Source: Pseudomonas sp. ERMR1:02 (GTDB taxonomy: Bacteria > Pseudomonadota > Gammaproteobacteria > Pseudomonadales > Pseudomonadaceae). From it: a stretch of 64,000 nucleotides of DNA. Where the stretch lies: positions 62,001 to 126,000 of the forward strand of contig NZ_NKJI01000002.1 in NCBI RefSeq assembly GCF_002277815.1. The letters run 5' to 3'. A program made the position numbers and the translations under genes. How positions within the stretch are numbered: the stretch's first letter is position 1; each line of letters starts with the position of its first letter. The notes beneath the pieces were generated by a model that searched no databases, had not been told where the DNA came from, and was given only the letters and a program-made list of their open reading frames with translations. Below, piece by piece: positions 30,273-39,552 of the stretch.

Positions 30273-30548
30273 TCAATCCCGGTAGAACACCTGCACCAGG
30301 TGATACCCGAACTTGCTCTTGATCGGACCGTGCACCACCCGCAACGGTTTTTTGAAAATCACTGCATCGATCACCCCGACCATCTGCCCCGGCCGCACTT
30401 CACCCAGATCGCCGCCACGCTTGCCGGACGGGCAGGTGGAGTACTTCTTGGCCAGCACGTCGAAGGCTTCACCCTTGGCGATGCGTTGTTTGAGCTGCTC
30501 GGCTTCTTCCGAGGTTTTCACCAGAATATGGCGGGCTTGAGCTTTCAT
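30273..30548 (-). CDS. Parvulin-type peptidyl-prolyl isomerase (PpiC-like)
   Basis: Ninety-one residues, a bare parvulin domain without signal peptide, so cytoplasmic. Motifs ARHILVKTSEEAEQL, STCPSGKRGGDLGEVRPGQM and SKFGYHLVQV are diagnostic. A paralogue lies at 45245-45526. Confidence 0.93.
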   Translation of the reverse strand: MKAQARHILVKTSEEAEQLKQRIAKGEAFDVLAKKYSTCPSGKRGGDLGEVRPGQMVGVIDAVIFKKPLRVVHGPIKSKFGYHLVQVFYRD

Positions 30549-30613
30549 CGGTAAATACCTTGCAACGGTGGTGGCTATGTAAGTGAGAAAGGGGCGCGCG
30601 ATTATGCCCTAAC

Positions 30614-33166
30614 TCACTCGGGTTGGCCGATCATCGTACGAATCTTGTTGGCCAACAGATCAATGGAGAACGGCTTGGCCACCATGTCCATGCCTTCTTC
30701 AAGGAAGCCCTGGCGTTCGGCGGCCATTTGCGCGTAACCGGTCATGAACAGCACTTTGAGCTGCGGACGGTGCTGACGGGCGATCTCTGCCAACTGTCGG
30801 CCATTCATCCCCGGCAGGCCGACATCGGTGACCAGCAGATCGACCCGCAGATCGGATTCGAGCAAGGGCAGGGCGGTTTTCGCGTCTTGCGCTTCGTGGG
30901 CTTTGTAACCAAGCTCCTTGAGCAGGTCCATCACCAGCATGCGCACCGCCGGATCGTCCTCCACCAGCACCACGGTTTCCCCGGCATTCGCCGGCGGTGC
31001 CTCGCCGATGACCGGCGACAGCACATCTTCCGGCTCCGCCGCGAGCAGACGCGGTAAATATAGGCGCACGCTGGTGCCCTGGCCGGGCATGCTGAACAGG
31101 CTCACGTGACCGCCCGACTGCTGGGCAAAACCGTAAATCATCGACAGCCCCAGCCCCGTGCCCTGGCCGATGGGTTTGGTGGTGAAGAACGGATCAAACG
31201 CTTGGGCCAGTACCTTCGGCGTCATGCCGGTGCCGTTGTCGCTGACGGCGATCATCAGGTAATCCCCGGCCTTGACCGGTTCCAGAATGTTGACGTCGCT
31301 GCTGTCCAGATACACGTTGGCGGTTTCGATGCGCAATTCACCGCCATCGGGCATTGCATCCCGGGCGTTGATCACCAGGTTGAGCAGGGCGTTCTCCAGT
31401 TGGCTGACATCCGTGCTGACCGGCCAGATGTCTTCGGCCAGTTGCAGTGTGAGCTCGATGTGGTCGCCCTTGGTGCGGCTGAACAGGTCTTCCAGCGAAT
31501 GAATCATATCGTTGGCATTGAGCGGCTTGCGGTCCAGAGACTGACGTCTTGAGAAAGCCAGCAAACGATGGGTCAAAGCGGCAGCGCGGTTAGCTGAAGA
31601 GACCGCCGCTTCGGTGAAGCGGGCGATTTCCGCCGTGCGGCCGTCGGCGATGTAGCGTTGCATCAGGTCGAGGCTGCCGATGATGCCGGTAAGCATGTTG
31701 TTGAAGTCATGGGCGATGCCGCCGGTGAGCTGACCGACTGCTTCCATTTTCTGCGCGTGACGCAAGGCATCTTCGGCGCGTTCGCGTTCGAACATCTCGT
31801 TTTGCAGGCGCTGGTTGGTCTCGGCCAATTGTTGGGTGCGGGCGGCGACCCGCTCTTCGAGGGTTTCGTTGAGGTTACGCAGGGCTTCTTCGGTTTTTTT
31901 GCGCTCGGTTTCGTCGATCACAAAAATATAGAAACCGTTCACCGCGCCGTCTGCACCGTGGCGCGGCAGGTAGTTCATCAGGGCCTGGCGGATGCTGCCG
32001 TCACGGTGCGGGGTGCTGATGCTGAAACTGCAGGGCCTGCCGGACAGTGCCTCGCAGATGTACTCGGCACGCAATGCGTACGCCTCATCGCCCAATACTT
32101 CGCGAATAGTCCTGCCGTAGAGTTCCTGGGGCGTCAGGCCATACCAATCCAGATAAGCGGAATTGTTCAGGCGAAAGCGTTCCTCGCGGTCGACGTAGCT
32201 GATCAGGATCGGCATGGCGTTGATGATTAGCTGCAACTCGGTCTGGCTCTGGCGCAGGGCCTGCTCGGTATTTTTGCGTTCGGTCAGATCCAGGGCGGCG
32301 CCAAGGAATCGGATCGGCCGGCCATGGTGGTCCTTGTAGCAACGCCCGCGGGCAAACACCCAGCGCAGCTGACCGTCGGCTTGCAGCAGGCGATATTCCT
32401 CGGCGTATTCGGCACCTTGGGTGATGCACTGCTTGATGCTACGGGCGATCAAGGCGCGGTCTTCCGGGTGGACGCCGTGCAGGTATTCGCTGATCGGTAA
32501 TTGGCTGGCCATGGCCGGATCGATGCCATGCAATTGAGCGAAATGAGCATCGGCGATGAAACGGTCTTCGCCGATATCCCAATCCCAGGTGCCCACCGTG
32601 TCTGTGGCAGCGAGAGCCAGTTGCAGTCGTTCTTCTGTGTCCTGTTGCGCTTTGAGGCTAGCGGCCGAGCGTTGTTCCAGTTCCAGGGCGATGCGTCGGC
32701 GTTCGTTGGTTTCGATGGCAGTGACCAAAATTCCGGCGACTTCGGCTTTTTCGTCGCGGATGGGGCTGTAGGTCAGGTCGAGCCAGAAGTCGGAATCCTT
32801 GCCGTCGCGCTGCAGGGTGAAGCGTTGTTCGCTGTAACTGCGCACCTGGCCTTGTAGGACGGCGCTGTAAATCGGGTCGGTAAAGTCTTTGAGTTCTGGC
32901 CATGTCTGGTGTGTCGGCTGTCCGAAAGCGTGTGGATGCTTGCTCCCGGCCAGCAGGGCGAAGCCGTCGTTGTAGATCTGTGCCAGCTGCGGCCCCCAGA
33001 GCAACAGCATCGGCATCGGTGAATGGATCACGATGTCCACGGCGGTCCGCAGGCTCTGCGGCCATGTACTGGCCTCACCCAGCGGGCTGCTCGCCCAGTC
33101 CAGTCGGGCAATCAAGGCCTGGGCATCGCTGCCGGTTGGTGATGCGTTCATCAAGGTGTCCTGCAA
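30614..33166 (-). CDS. Hybrid sensor histidine kinase with PAS domains and receiver
   Basis: 850 residues with no membrane span, so a soluble sensor. Order: N-terminal PAS-like domain (about 20-155), PAS_3 domain (about 190-300), third PAS (310-425), a coiled coil, HisKA with phosphoacceptor His486 in GGIAHDFNN, HATPase (N-box LVINARDAM, G1 DNGTGM, G2 GQGTGLGLSMI), and a C-terminal receiver domain with phosphoacceptor Asp781 in LLVTDVGLPGMNG. No response regulator gene is adjacent, and the signal is unknown. Start at 33166; an in-frame ATG six codons in is possible. Confidence 0.9.
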   Translation of the reverse strand: MQDTLMNASPTGSDAQALIARLDWASSPLGEASTWPQSLRTAVDIVIHSPMPMLLLWGPQLAQIYNDGFALLAGSKHPHAFGQPTHQTWPELKDFTDPIYSAVLQGQVRSYSEQRFTLQRDGKDSDFWLDLTYSPIRDEKAEVAGILVTAIETNERRRIALELEQRSAASLKAQQDTEERLQLALAATDTVGTWDWDIGEDRFIADAHFAQLHGIDPAMASQLPISEYLHGVHPEDRALIARSIKQCITQGAEYAEEYRLLQADGQLRWVFARGRCYKDHHGRPIRFLGAALDLTERKNTEQALRQSQTELQLIINAMPILISYVDREERFRLNNSAYLDWYGLTPQELYGRTIREVLGDEAYALRAEYICEALSGRPCSFSISTPHRDGSIRQALMNYLPRHGADGAVNGFYIFVIDETERKKTEEALRNLNETLEERVAARTQQLAETNQRLQNEMFERERAEDALRHAQKMEAVGQLTGGIAHDFNNMLTGIIGSLDLMQRYIADGRTAEIARFTEAAVSSANRAAALTHRLLAFSRRQSLDRKPLNANDMIHSLEDLFSRTKGDHIELTLQLAEDIWPVSTDVSQLENALLNLVINARDAMPDGGELRIETANVYLDSSDVNILEPVKAGDYLMIAVSDNGTGMTPKVLAQAFDPFFTTKPIGQGTGLGLSMIYGFAQQSGGHVSLFSMPGQGTSVRLYLPRLLAAEPEDVLSPVIGEAPPANAGETVVLVEDDPAVRMLVMDLLKELGYKAHEAQDAKTALPLLESDLRVDLLVTDVGLPGMNGRQLAEIARQHRPQLKVLFMTGYAQMAAERQGFLEEGMDMVAKPFSIDLLANKIRTMIGQPE

Positions 33167-33271
33167 TTCAAGTCGGTGTGGCGGTGTCTACTATGCTTGC
33201 TGAGCTTTCACTGCTCTGACCCGGTGCGGGTCATTTTCTGTCAATTGAATGCTTCGCGGGTGCTTTTTGCC

Positions 33272-33355
33272 ATGGAAATCGATGCGTTGTTCAAACGCCT
33301 GGCCAGCCAGGATGGCTCTGACCTTTATCTGTCCACCGGAGCGCCGCCGCGATGA
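33272..33355 (+). pseudogene. N-terminal stub of a PilT/PilU-type pilus retraction ATPase
   Basis: 27 codons, MEIDALFKRLASQDGSDLYL then STGAPPR and a TGA. This is the conserved N-terminal opening of PilU/PilT ATPases (lead Met-Glu..., GSDLYLSTGAPP). The rest of the roughly 370-residue gene is absent; a REP sequence and the acetoacetyl-CoA synthetase gene follow. Likely left by a deletion. Confidence 0.6.
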
Positions 33356-33377
33356 CTTAACTTTCGCCTGAGACAAC

Positions 33378-33406
33378 GCCTTCGCCAGCAAGCTGGCTCC
33401 TACAGA
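33378..33406. repeat. Single REP sequence
   Basis: GCCTTCGCCAGCAAGCTGGC TCCTACAG, of the same subtype (CCAGCAAGC) as the REPIN in cobN. Confidence 0.7.
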
Positions 33407-33418
33407 GGGAGAGGTGTT

Positions 33419-35374
33419 TCAGGTCTTGAGTTCGGGGCGGTTGCGAAACTGCTCCAGCGCCTCGGGGTTGGCCAGTGCATCGGTGTTTTTCACCCTCTGC
33501 CCATGCACCACGTTACGCACCGCCAACTCGACGATTTTGCCGCTGATGGTCCGGGGAATATCCGTCACCGCGACAATCTTCGCCGGCACATGGCGCGGCG
33601 TGGTGTTGGCGCGAATGACTTGACGGATCTGCTGCTGCAGCGCTTCATCCAGCACCACGCCCTCGAGCAAGCGTACGAACAGCACCACTCGCACGTCGTC
33701 CTGCCATTGCTGACCGATGGCCACGCAGTCGAGCACCTGCGGGACTTTTTCCACCTGGCGGTAGATTTCCGCCGTGCCGATGCGCACGCCACCGGGATTG
33801 AGCACAGCATCGGAGCGCCCGTGGATCATCATCGCGCCATGGGGTAGTTGTTCGGCGTAATCACCCTGGGCCCAGACACCCGGATACTGACTGAAATACG
33901 AAGCACGCAGCTTTTCCCCATCGGGGTCCTGCCACAGGCCGATAGGCATCGCCGGGAAATGCCGGGTGCACACCAACTCGCCTTTTTCGCCAATCACCGG
34001 CTGACCCTCGTCGTTCCACACCTCGACGGCCATGCCCAGGCTTTTGCCCTGCATTTCGCCACGGCGCACCGGTTGCAAGGGATTGCCGTTGGCAAAGCAC
34101 GAGACGATATCGGTGCCACCCGACATCGATGCCAGGCACACATCGGCCTTGAGGTCGCGGTAGACGTAGTCGTAACTTTGCGGCGACAGCGCAGAACCGG
34201 TGCAGAGCAGGGTTTTCAGGCTGCTCAGGTCGTGGCTTTGCCTTGGCTTTATGCCACTGGTTTGCAGCGTCGCGAGGTATTTGGGGCTGGTGCCGAAAAC
34301 GCTGATGCACTCGTCGTCGATCAGATCAATCAAGCGTTCGGGGTCGGGCTGGAACGGCGATCCATCGTATAGCACCACGGCGCTGCCTACTGCCAGGGCC
34401 GAGACCAGCCAGTTCCACATCATCCATCCGCAGGTGGTGTAGTAGAACAAGCGCTCGCCGGGGCCGAGATCGCAATGCAGGCCATGTTCCTTGACGTGTT
34501 GCAGCAGCACGCCTCCAGTGCTGTGGAGGATGCATTTGGGCACGCCAGTGGTGCCGCTGGAATAGAGGATGTACAGCGGATGGGCGAAGGGCACGGCGAC
34601 GAAGTCCGGCTCACCGCCGGGAAAGTAGAAATCGTCCCAGAGCGTGACATTGGCCTGAGTGCGGTAATTTTCGATGCGCGCTTGGGGTCGTGCGTAAGGC
34701 ACGATGACCAACTGCTGCAGCGTGGGCAGACGTTCGAGGATTTCGTTGACTTTGACCGTCTGGTCGATCTCCTTGCCGGCGTAGCGGTAGCCGGCGCAGG
34801 TGATCAGCACTTTCGGCTCGATCTGGCCGAAACGGTCGATCACCCCTTGTGTGCCGAAATCCGGCGAAGAGCAGGACCAGATCGCCCCGAGGCTGGTGGT
34901 GGCGAGCATGGCCACCAGGGTTTGCCAGGTGTTCGGCATGCACGCGGCAACCCGATCGCCGAGGCCGACCCCCGCCGCGATCAAACCGTTTTGGAAACCG
35001 GCGACATGTTCCGCCAGTTCGGCCCAGGTCAAGTGTTCGCGCTGACCGTTTTCACCCACGGCCACCACCGCAATGGCATCGTCGCGACGACGCAGCAAGT
35101 GTTCGGCGAAGTTCAGGGTCGCACCGGGAAACCACTGGGCGCTGGGCATTTGCGCGCCTTCCAACAGCACCGCGTCGGGTTGCTGATGGAAGCGGATATC
35201 GAAGAAGTCGACAATCGCCTGCCAGAAATCCTGGCGTTGGTCGATGGACCATTGGTGCAGGGCAGGGTAGTCATCGATCTTCAGGTGGTATCGCTGATTG
35301 ATGGCGCGCCGAAAGGCCTCCATGCGGGTTTTGCTGATGCGTTCGGCGCTGGGTTGCCACAAAACGTCTGACAT
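33419..35374 (-). CDS. Acetoacetate-CoA ligase (acetoacetyl-CoA synthetase)
   Basis: 651 residues of the ANL adenylate-forming superfamily. Activates acetoacetate to acetoacetyl-CoA with ATP. Motifs: LYSSGTTGVPKCILHSTGG (P-loop), GTSPKYLATLQTSG, and the C-terminal RTISGKIVELAVRN with the catalytic Lys. The start MSDVLWQPSAERI at 35374 fits the family; the frame continues upstream only through a palindromic repeat. It serves the end step of the 3-hydroxybutyrate route whose other genes follow upstream on the same strand. Confidence 0.93.
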   Translation of the reverse strand: MSDVLWQPSAERISKTRMEAFRRAINQRYHLKIDDYPALHQWSIDQRQDFWQAIVDFFDIRFHQQPDAVLLEGAQMPSAQWFPGATLNFAEHLLRRRDDAIAVVAVGENGQREHLTWAELAEHVAGFQNGLIAAGVGLGDRVAACMPNTWQTLVAMLATTSLGAIWSCSSPDFGTQGVIDRFGQIEPKVLITCAGYRYAGKEIDQTVKVNEILERLPTLQQLVIVPYARPQARIENYRTQANVTLWDDFYFPGGEPDFVAVPFAHPLYILYSSGTTGVPKCILHSTGGVLLQHVKEHGLHCDLGPGERLFYYTTCGWMMWNWLVSALAVGSAVVLYDGSPFQPDPERLIDLIDDECISVFGTSPKYLATLQTSGIKPRQSHDLSSLKTLLCTGSALSPQSYDYVYRDLKADVCLASMSGGTDIVSCFANGNPLQPVRRGEMQGKSLGMAVEVWNDEGQPVIGEKGELVCTRHFPAMPIGLWQDPDGEKLRASYFSQYPGVWAQGDYAEQLPHGAMMIHGRSDAVLNPGGVRIGTAEIYRQVEKVPQVLDCVAIGQQWQDDVRVVLFVRLLEGVVLDEALQQQIRQVIRANTTPRHVPAKIVAVTDIPRTISGKIVELAVRNVVHGQRVKNTDALANPEALEQFRNRPELKT

Positions 35375-35390
35375 AAGTGTCCCCTTATCA

Positions 35391-35495
35391 GATCGTTCCC
35401 ACGCTCTGCGTGGGAATGCAGCCCGGGACGCTCTGCGTCCCATTGGAACGCGGAGCGTCCCTTGAGGCATTCCCACGCAGAGCGTGGGAACGATC
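35391..35495. repeat. Large palindromic repeat (GCTCTGCGTGGGAATGC family), copy 2
   Basis: Nested arms GATCGTTCCCACGCTCTGCG and complement, with GGGACGCTCTGCGTCCC inside. Compared with 15945-16075 it is the same element in reverse orientation with a shorter centre. Confidence 0.87.
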
Positions 35496-35514
35496 AGTGT
35501 GTGCTGGTAGTGGC

Positions 35515-36288
35515 TTACTGCGCCAACCACCCACCATCAATATTCCACGCTGCGCCCCGCACCTGGCTGCCGGCCTCGCTGCACAGGAACAGCACCAGCT
35601 CACCCAGTTGCGGCGGCGTCACGAATTCCAGCGACGGTTGTTTCTCGGCCAGCAGATCATGCTGTGCCTGCTGCGGATCAATGCCGGTCGCAGCGCGATC
35701 ATCGATCTGCTTCTGCACCAGCGGGGTCAGCACCCAACCCGGGCAAATCGCGTTGCAGGTGACATTGCTGGTGGCGGTTTCCAGGGCGACGACTTTGGTC
35801 AGCCCGATCACGCCATGTTTGGCCGCCACATAAGCGGCCTTGCCTGTCGAACCGACGAGGCCATGCACCGAGGCGATGTTGATCACCCGGCCCCAGCCTT
35901 TGGCACGCATGCCCGGCAGGCTCAGACGGGTGCTGTGAAACACCGATGACAGGTTGATGGCGATGATCGAATCCCAGCGTTCCACCGGGAACTCGTCCAC
36001 CGGCGCCACATGCTGAATGCCGGCGTTGTTGACCAGAATGTCAACGCCGCCGAATTCACGTTCGGCGTAGGCAATCATGTCGGCGATCTGCGCCGGATCG
36101 CTGACGTCGGCCGGGTGATGGCCGACCTTGCCGCCGAATTGCTTCACTTCGGCGATCACCTTGGACGCATCACCGAAGCCGTTGAGGATCAGATTGGCGC
36201 CAGCCTTGGCCAGGCTGAGGGCTATGCCTAAGCCAATGCCGCTGGTGGAGCCGGTGACCAGTGCGGTCTTGCCCGAAAGAGTCGTCAT
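35515..36288 (-). CDS. bdhA: 3-hydroxybutyrate dehydrogenase (SDR family)
   Basis: 257 residues. Oxidises (R)-3-hydroxybutyrate to acetoacetate with NAD. Rossmann motif TGSTSGIGLGIA at residues 12-23, NNAGIQHV, catalytic Ser in NIASVHGLVGS and YVAAKHG with Tyr and Lys. Length and the C-terminal GAAWNIDGGWLAQ are typical. Start MTTLSGKTAL at 36288; the gntP stop lies 7 bases upstream, so the two genes share a message. Confidence 0.94.
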   Translation of the reverse strand: MTTLSGKTALVTGSTSGIGLGIALSLAKAGANLILNGFGDASKVIAEVKQFGGKVGHHPADVSDPAQIADMIAYAEREFGGVDILVNNAGIQHVAPVDEFPVERWDSIIAINLSSVFHSTRLSLPGMRAKGWGRVINIASVHGLVGSTGKAAYVAAKHGVIGLTKVVALETATSNVTCNAICPGWVLTPLVQKQIDDRAATGIDPQQAQHDLLAEKQPSLEFVTPPQLGELVLFLCSEAGSQVRGAAWNIDGGWLAQ

Positions 36289-36295
36289 GAATACC

Positions 36296-37687
36296 TCACA
36301 CAATGCCAGTGGCGTAGAAAGTACCGATCACCACAAAAACCGCCAGGGTTTTGATCAGCGTAATACAGAAAATGTCTTTGTAGGCCTCGCGATGGGTCAG
36401 GCCGGTAACCGCCAGCAAGGTAATCACCGCGCCGTTGTGCGGCAGGGTGTCCATACCGCCACTGGCCATCGCGGCCACGCGGTGCAGCACTTCCAGCGGG
36501 ATGTTGGCGGCATGGGCGGCATTGATGAACTGCTGGGACATCGCCGCCAGCGCGATACTCATACCGCCCGATGCGGAACCGGTGATGCCGGCCAGCAGGG
36601 TCACGGTAATCGCTTCATTGACCAGTGGATTGGGAATGCTCTTGAGCCAGTCGGCCAGCACCAGGAAGCCGGGCAGGGACGCGATGACCGCACCGAAACC
36701 GTATTCCGAGGCTGTGTTCATCGCTGCAAGCAGCGCACCGCTGACTGCGCTTCGACTGCCTTCGGCGAGTCTGCCGCGAATCGCCTGGAAGCCGAACGCC
36801 AGCACCATGATGATGCCCACCAACAAGGCTGCCTGGACCGCCCAAATCGCGGTCAGTTTGGCGATGTCGGTGGTGACTGGCGTGGCCATGCCCGGCAGCG
36901 CAAGGCTATGGGTCTTGCCGTACCACTGAGGAATCCACTGTGTGAACAGCAGGTTCATGATGCCCACGGCCAGCAACGGCGACAGCGCGATCCATGGGTT
37001 GGGCAGCTTGATATCGGCGGCGGTTTCCGGCTCGTTGCGCAGGTCGATGCCATAGCCTTCACCGGTGCGCTGAGCCTTGTTGCGCTGGCGCTGGAGAAAC
37101 AGCATCCCGGCGCAGAACACGAAGATCGCGCCGATCACACCCAGCCAGGGCGCCGCCCAGGCAGTCGTGTTGAAGAAGGTGCTGGGGATGATGTTCTGGA
37201 TCTGCGGGGTGCCGGGCAAAGCGTCCATGGTGAACGAGAATGCGCCGAGGGCAATGGTCGCGGGGATCAGGCGCTTGGGAATATTGCTCTGGCGGAACAT
37301 TTCGGCGGCAAACGGATAGACCGCGAACACCACCACGAACAGCGAGACGCCACCGTAAGTCAGCAGGGCGCAGACCAGCACGATCACCAGCATCGCCTGG
37401 CGGGTGCCAAGCAAGCGAATGGCCGCGGCGACGATGGAGCGCGAGAAGCCCGACAACTCGATGAGCTTGCCGAACACCGCACCGAGCAGGAACACCGGGA
37501 AATACAGTTTGATGAAGCCGACCATTTTCTCCATGAACACGCCGGTGAAGGCAGGCGCAACGGCGGAAGGGTCAGTCAGCAGGACAGCGCCGAGGGCGGC
37601 AATCGGGGCAAAAAGGATAACGCTATAGCCACGGTAAGCAGCCAGCATCAGCAGCGCGAGGGCTGCCAAGGCAATGATCACACTCAT
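36296..37687 (-). CDS. GntP family permease, probable 3-hydroxybutyrate importer
   Basis: 463 residues with about 12-13 membrane spans, GntP family (ALLTYGGVSLFVVVFAVYPF, ITGSASGGMSIALAAMSQQF). Family members import gluconate or hydroxy acids. Being first in the operon with 3-hydroxybutyrate dehydrogenase and acetoacetyl-CoA synthetase, it most likely imports 3-hydroxybutyrate. A sigma-54 promoter lies 57 bases upstream. Confidence 0.9.
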   Translation of the reverse strand: MSVIIALAALALLMLAAYRGYSVILFAPIAALGAVLLTDPSAVAPAFTGVFMEKMVGFIKLYFPVFLLGAVFGKLIELSGFSRSIVAAAIRLLGTRQAMLVIVLVCALLTYGGVSLFVVVFAVYPFAAEMFRQSNIPKRLIPATIALGAFSFTMDALPGTPQIQNIIPSTFFNTTAWAAPWLGVIGAIFVFCAGMLFLQRQRNKAQRTGEGYGIDLRNEPETAADIKLPNPWIALSPLLAVGIMNLLFTQWIPQWYGKTHSLALPGMATPVTTDIAKLTAIWAVQAALLVGIIMVLAFGFQAIRGRLAEGSRSAVSGALLAAMNTASEYGFGAVIASLPGFLVLADWLKSIPNPLVNEAITVTLLAGITGSASGGMSIALAAMSQQFINAAHAANIPLEVLHRVAAMASGGMDTLPHNGAVITLLAVTGLTHREAYKDIFCITLIKTLAVFVVIGTFYATGIV

Positions 37688-37743
37688 GGTGTGTCTCCTG
37701 GGATTGTTATTTTTGTATGTGAATCTTTGTAGGAGATTTCTTT

Positions 37744-37759
37744 AGCGAGTTTCGTGCCA
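37744..37759 (-). promoter_or_regulatory. Sigma-54 (-24/-12) promoter of the 3-hydroxybutyrate operon
   Basis: On the minus strand TGGCACG-AAAC-TCGCT, matching TGGCACG-N4-TTGCW at all but one position. It faces the GntP gene and lies between it and the sigma-54 activator gene. Confidence 0.8.
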
Positions 37760-37856
37760 GTTGGTTAAGTTATTGAAATATAAGGATATATTTATGGTTG
37801 TCGAACCGGGTTCGATGGCTGTGTCTCTGTTTTGAGACTTCTATTGGTTGGACCGG

Positions 37857-37947
37857 CCCTTTCGCGGACAAGCCCACTCCCACAGTTTCATCGATTGGTC
37901 GGGAAGAATGCGGTCACTGTGGGAGCGGGCTTGCCCGCGAAGAGGCC
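37857..37947. repeat. REPIN
   Basis: CCTTTCGCGGACAAGCCCAC paired with GGGCTTGCCCGCGAAGAGG; lies between the sigma-54 promoter and the activator gene. Confidence 0.83.
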
Positions 37948-37975
37948 TGTTCTACCAATGGAGATTTATGTCTCT

Positions 37976-39390
37976 TTATGGAGACTCGGCGATCCCGAGT
38001 GCCGCCATCTTCTTGTACAGCGTCGACCGTCCCATCCCCAACCGCGCGGCCGCTTCTATTACCTTGCCCTCGCAAAGCGCCAGGGCGGTTTCAATCAATT
38101 GCCGGTCAAAGCGCTCTCGCGCCGCACTGAAAGTCTCATGTCCCACAGGTTCGACGGCTAACGGATTCACACGCTCAACCGGAGTAAACGTCCCGATTGC
38201 AGCGCGAATATCCGCTGCCGAAAGCCGCAGGTCATCACTGAGCAACGCTGCCCGTTCCAATACATTGCGCAGTTCGCGAATGTTCCCCGGCCAGGCGTGT
38301 TGGCCCAGAAGCGCCAATGCTTCGCTGTTCAGTTCGTGTTGGCTGCGTAGCTCTTCAAGGATCGCTTCACTGAGGGCGGGCAGGTCGTCCAGGCGGTCGC
38401 GCAGCGGTGGAACGTGGATCGGCAGCACGTTGAGGCGGTAATACAGATCGGCGCGAAACTCGCCGCGCTTGATCGCGGCTTCCAGGTCGGTCGAGGTCGC
38501 GGCAATCACGCGTACATCGCTCTGGATCACGTCGTTGGAGCCGACCGGTTCGAATTCCTTTTCCTGCAGCACCCGCAGCAATTTGCTTTGCAGCGGCAGC
38601 GGCATATCGCCGATTTCATCGAGGAATAAAGTGCCGCCCTGGGCGATCTGCAACTTGCCGGCGCGGCCCTTGCGATCGGCCCCGGTAAAGGCGCCGGGCG
38701 CGGTGCCGAAGAATTCGGCTTCCAATAGCGATTCGGGGATCGCCGCGCTGTTGATGCTGACAAACGCCTTGTGCGCGCGCGGCGAAGCATTGTGGATCGC
38801 CTGCGCCAGCAATTCCTTGCCGGTGCCGGTTTCGCCGAGCAGCAACACCGGCGAGTCCGTGCTGGCACTGCGGCGCGCGCGGCGTTTAACTTCCAGGCTG
38901 GCGGCGCTGGTGCCGATGAAGTGGGCGAAGTTGTATTTGGTCTGCCGCGCCCGCAGCAACGAACGCGTGGAAGCAAGCTCTTCCTGCATGCTCATGTAGC
39001 GCTTGAGCATCGGCGACAGGCTGTGTAATTCGTCGAACAGGGCAAAACCGATGGCACCGATCACCAAGCCTGCGTCGTCATGAATCGGCAGGCGCATGAC
39101 CACCAGCGGTTCCTTGGGGTGTCCTGCATGTCGAGCAGAATCGGCCGGCCGGTGCGCACCACTTCACGCAACAGACTGCCAGGGATGACGCTTTCACAGG
39201 CCTTGCCGATGGCCCCCTCGGCCGATTGCAGACCAAAACGCCGGGCGTAGCGCTCGTTTATCCAGACGATGTTGGCATCGCGGTCGACGATCACCGTGCC
39301 TTCACTCGACTGTTCGATGATCTCGAACAATGAACGGATCGCCAGGAGGCGAACGCGCTGGTAGTCCTTTAGGCTTTCGGTGGTGTTCAT
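37976..39390 (-). CDS. Sigma-54 dependent activator, PAS-AAA+-Fis (HbcR-like; one-base frameshift)
   Basis: 471 residues when repaired. N-terminal PAS domain (EGTVIVDRDANIVWINERYA), AAA+ domain with Walker A LGETGTGKE, the GAFTGA loop that contacts sigma-54 (PGAFTGADRKGR), Walker B FLDEIGDMPL, and a Fis-type HTH (EAAARLGMGRSTLYKKM). One C is missing at 39115-39118 (plus-strand GGGG for GGGGG), splitting the gene just after the PAS core. It lies upstream of the GntP-bdhA-ligase operon with its -24/-12 promoter; in P. aeruginosa the equivalent regulator of 3-hydroxybutyrate use is HbcR. Confidence 0.88.
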
Positions 39391-39425
39391 GGAGTATAGA
39401 TCCTGATTGTGTGTTGCCTGTGGCG

Positions 39426-39526
39426 GCCCCTTCGCGGGCAAGCCTCGCTCCTACAAAGTTTATGGTTGGCGCCGAATTTGGTTCAACTCAAAACCTGTAG
39501 GAGCGAGGCTTGCCCGCGAAGGCCGC
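39426..39526. repeat. REPIN
   Basis: CCCCTTCGCGGGCAAGCCTC and inverted copy GAGCGAGGCTTGCCCGCGAAGG, between yejF and the sigma-54 activator. Confidence 0.85.
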
Positions 39527-39552
39527 GATAGGGTCCAACGACGGGCGCAGGA

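Noticed and set aside
36128..37732. 534-codon plus-strand frame opposite the GntP permease
   Set aside because: Antisense of a clear membrane protein; its own residues (long runs of H, Q, R) are not protein-like.
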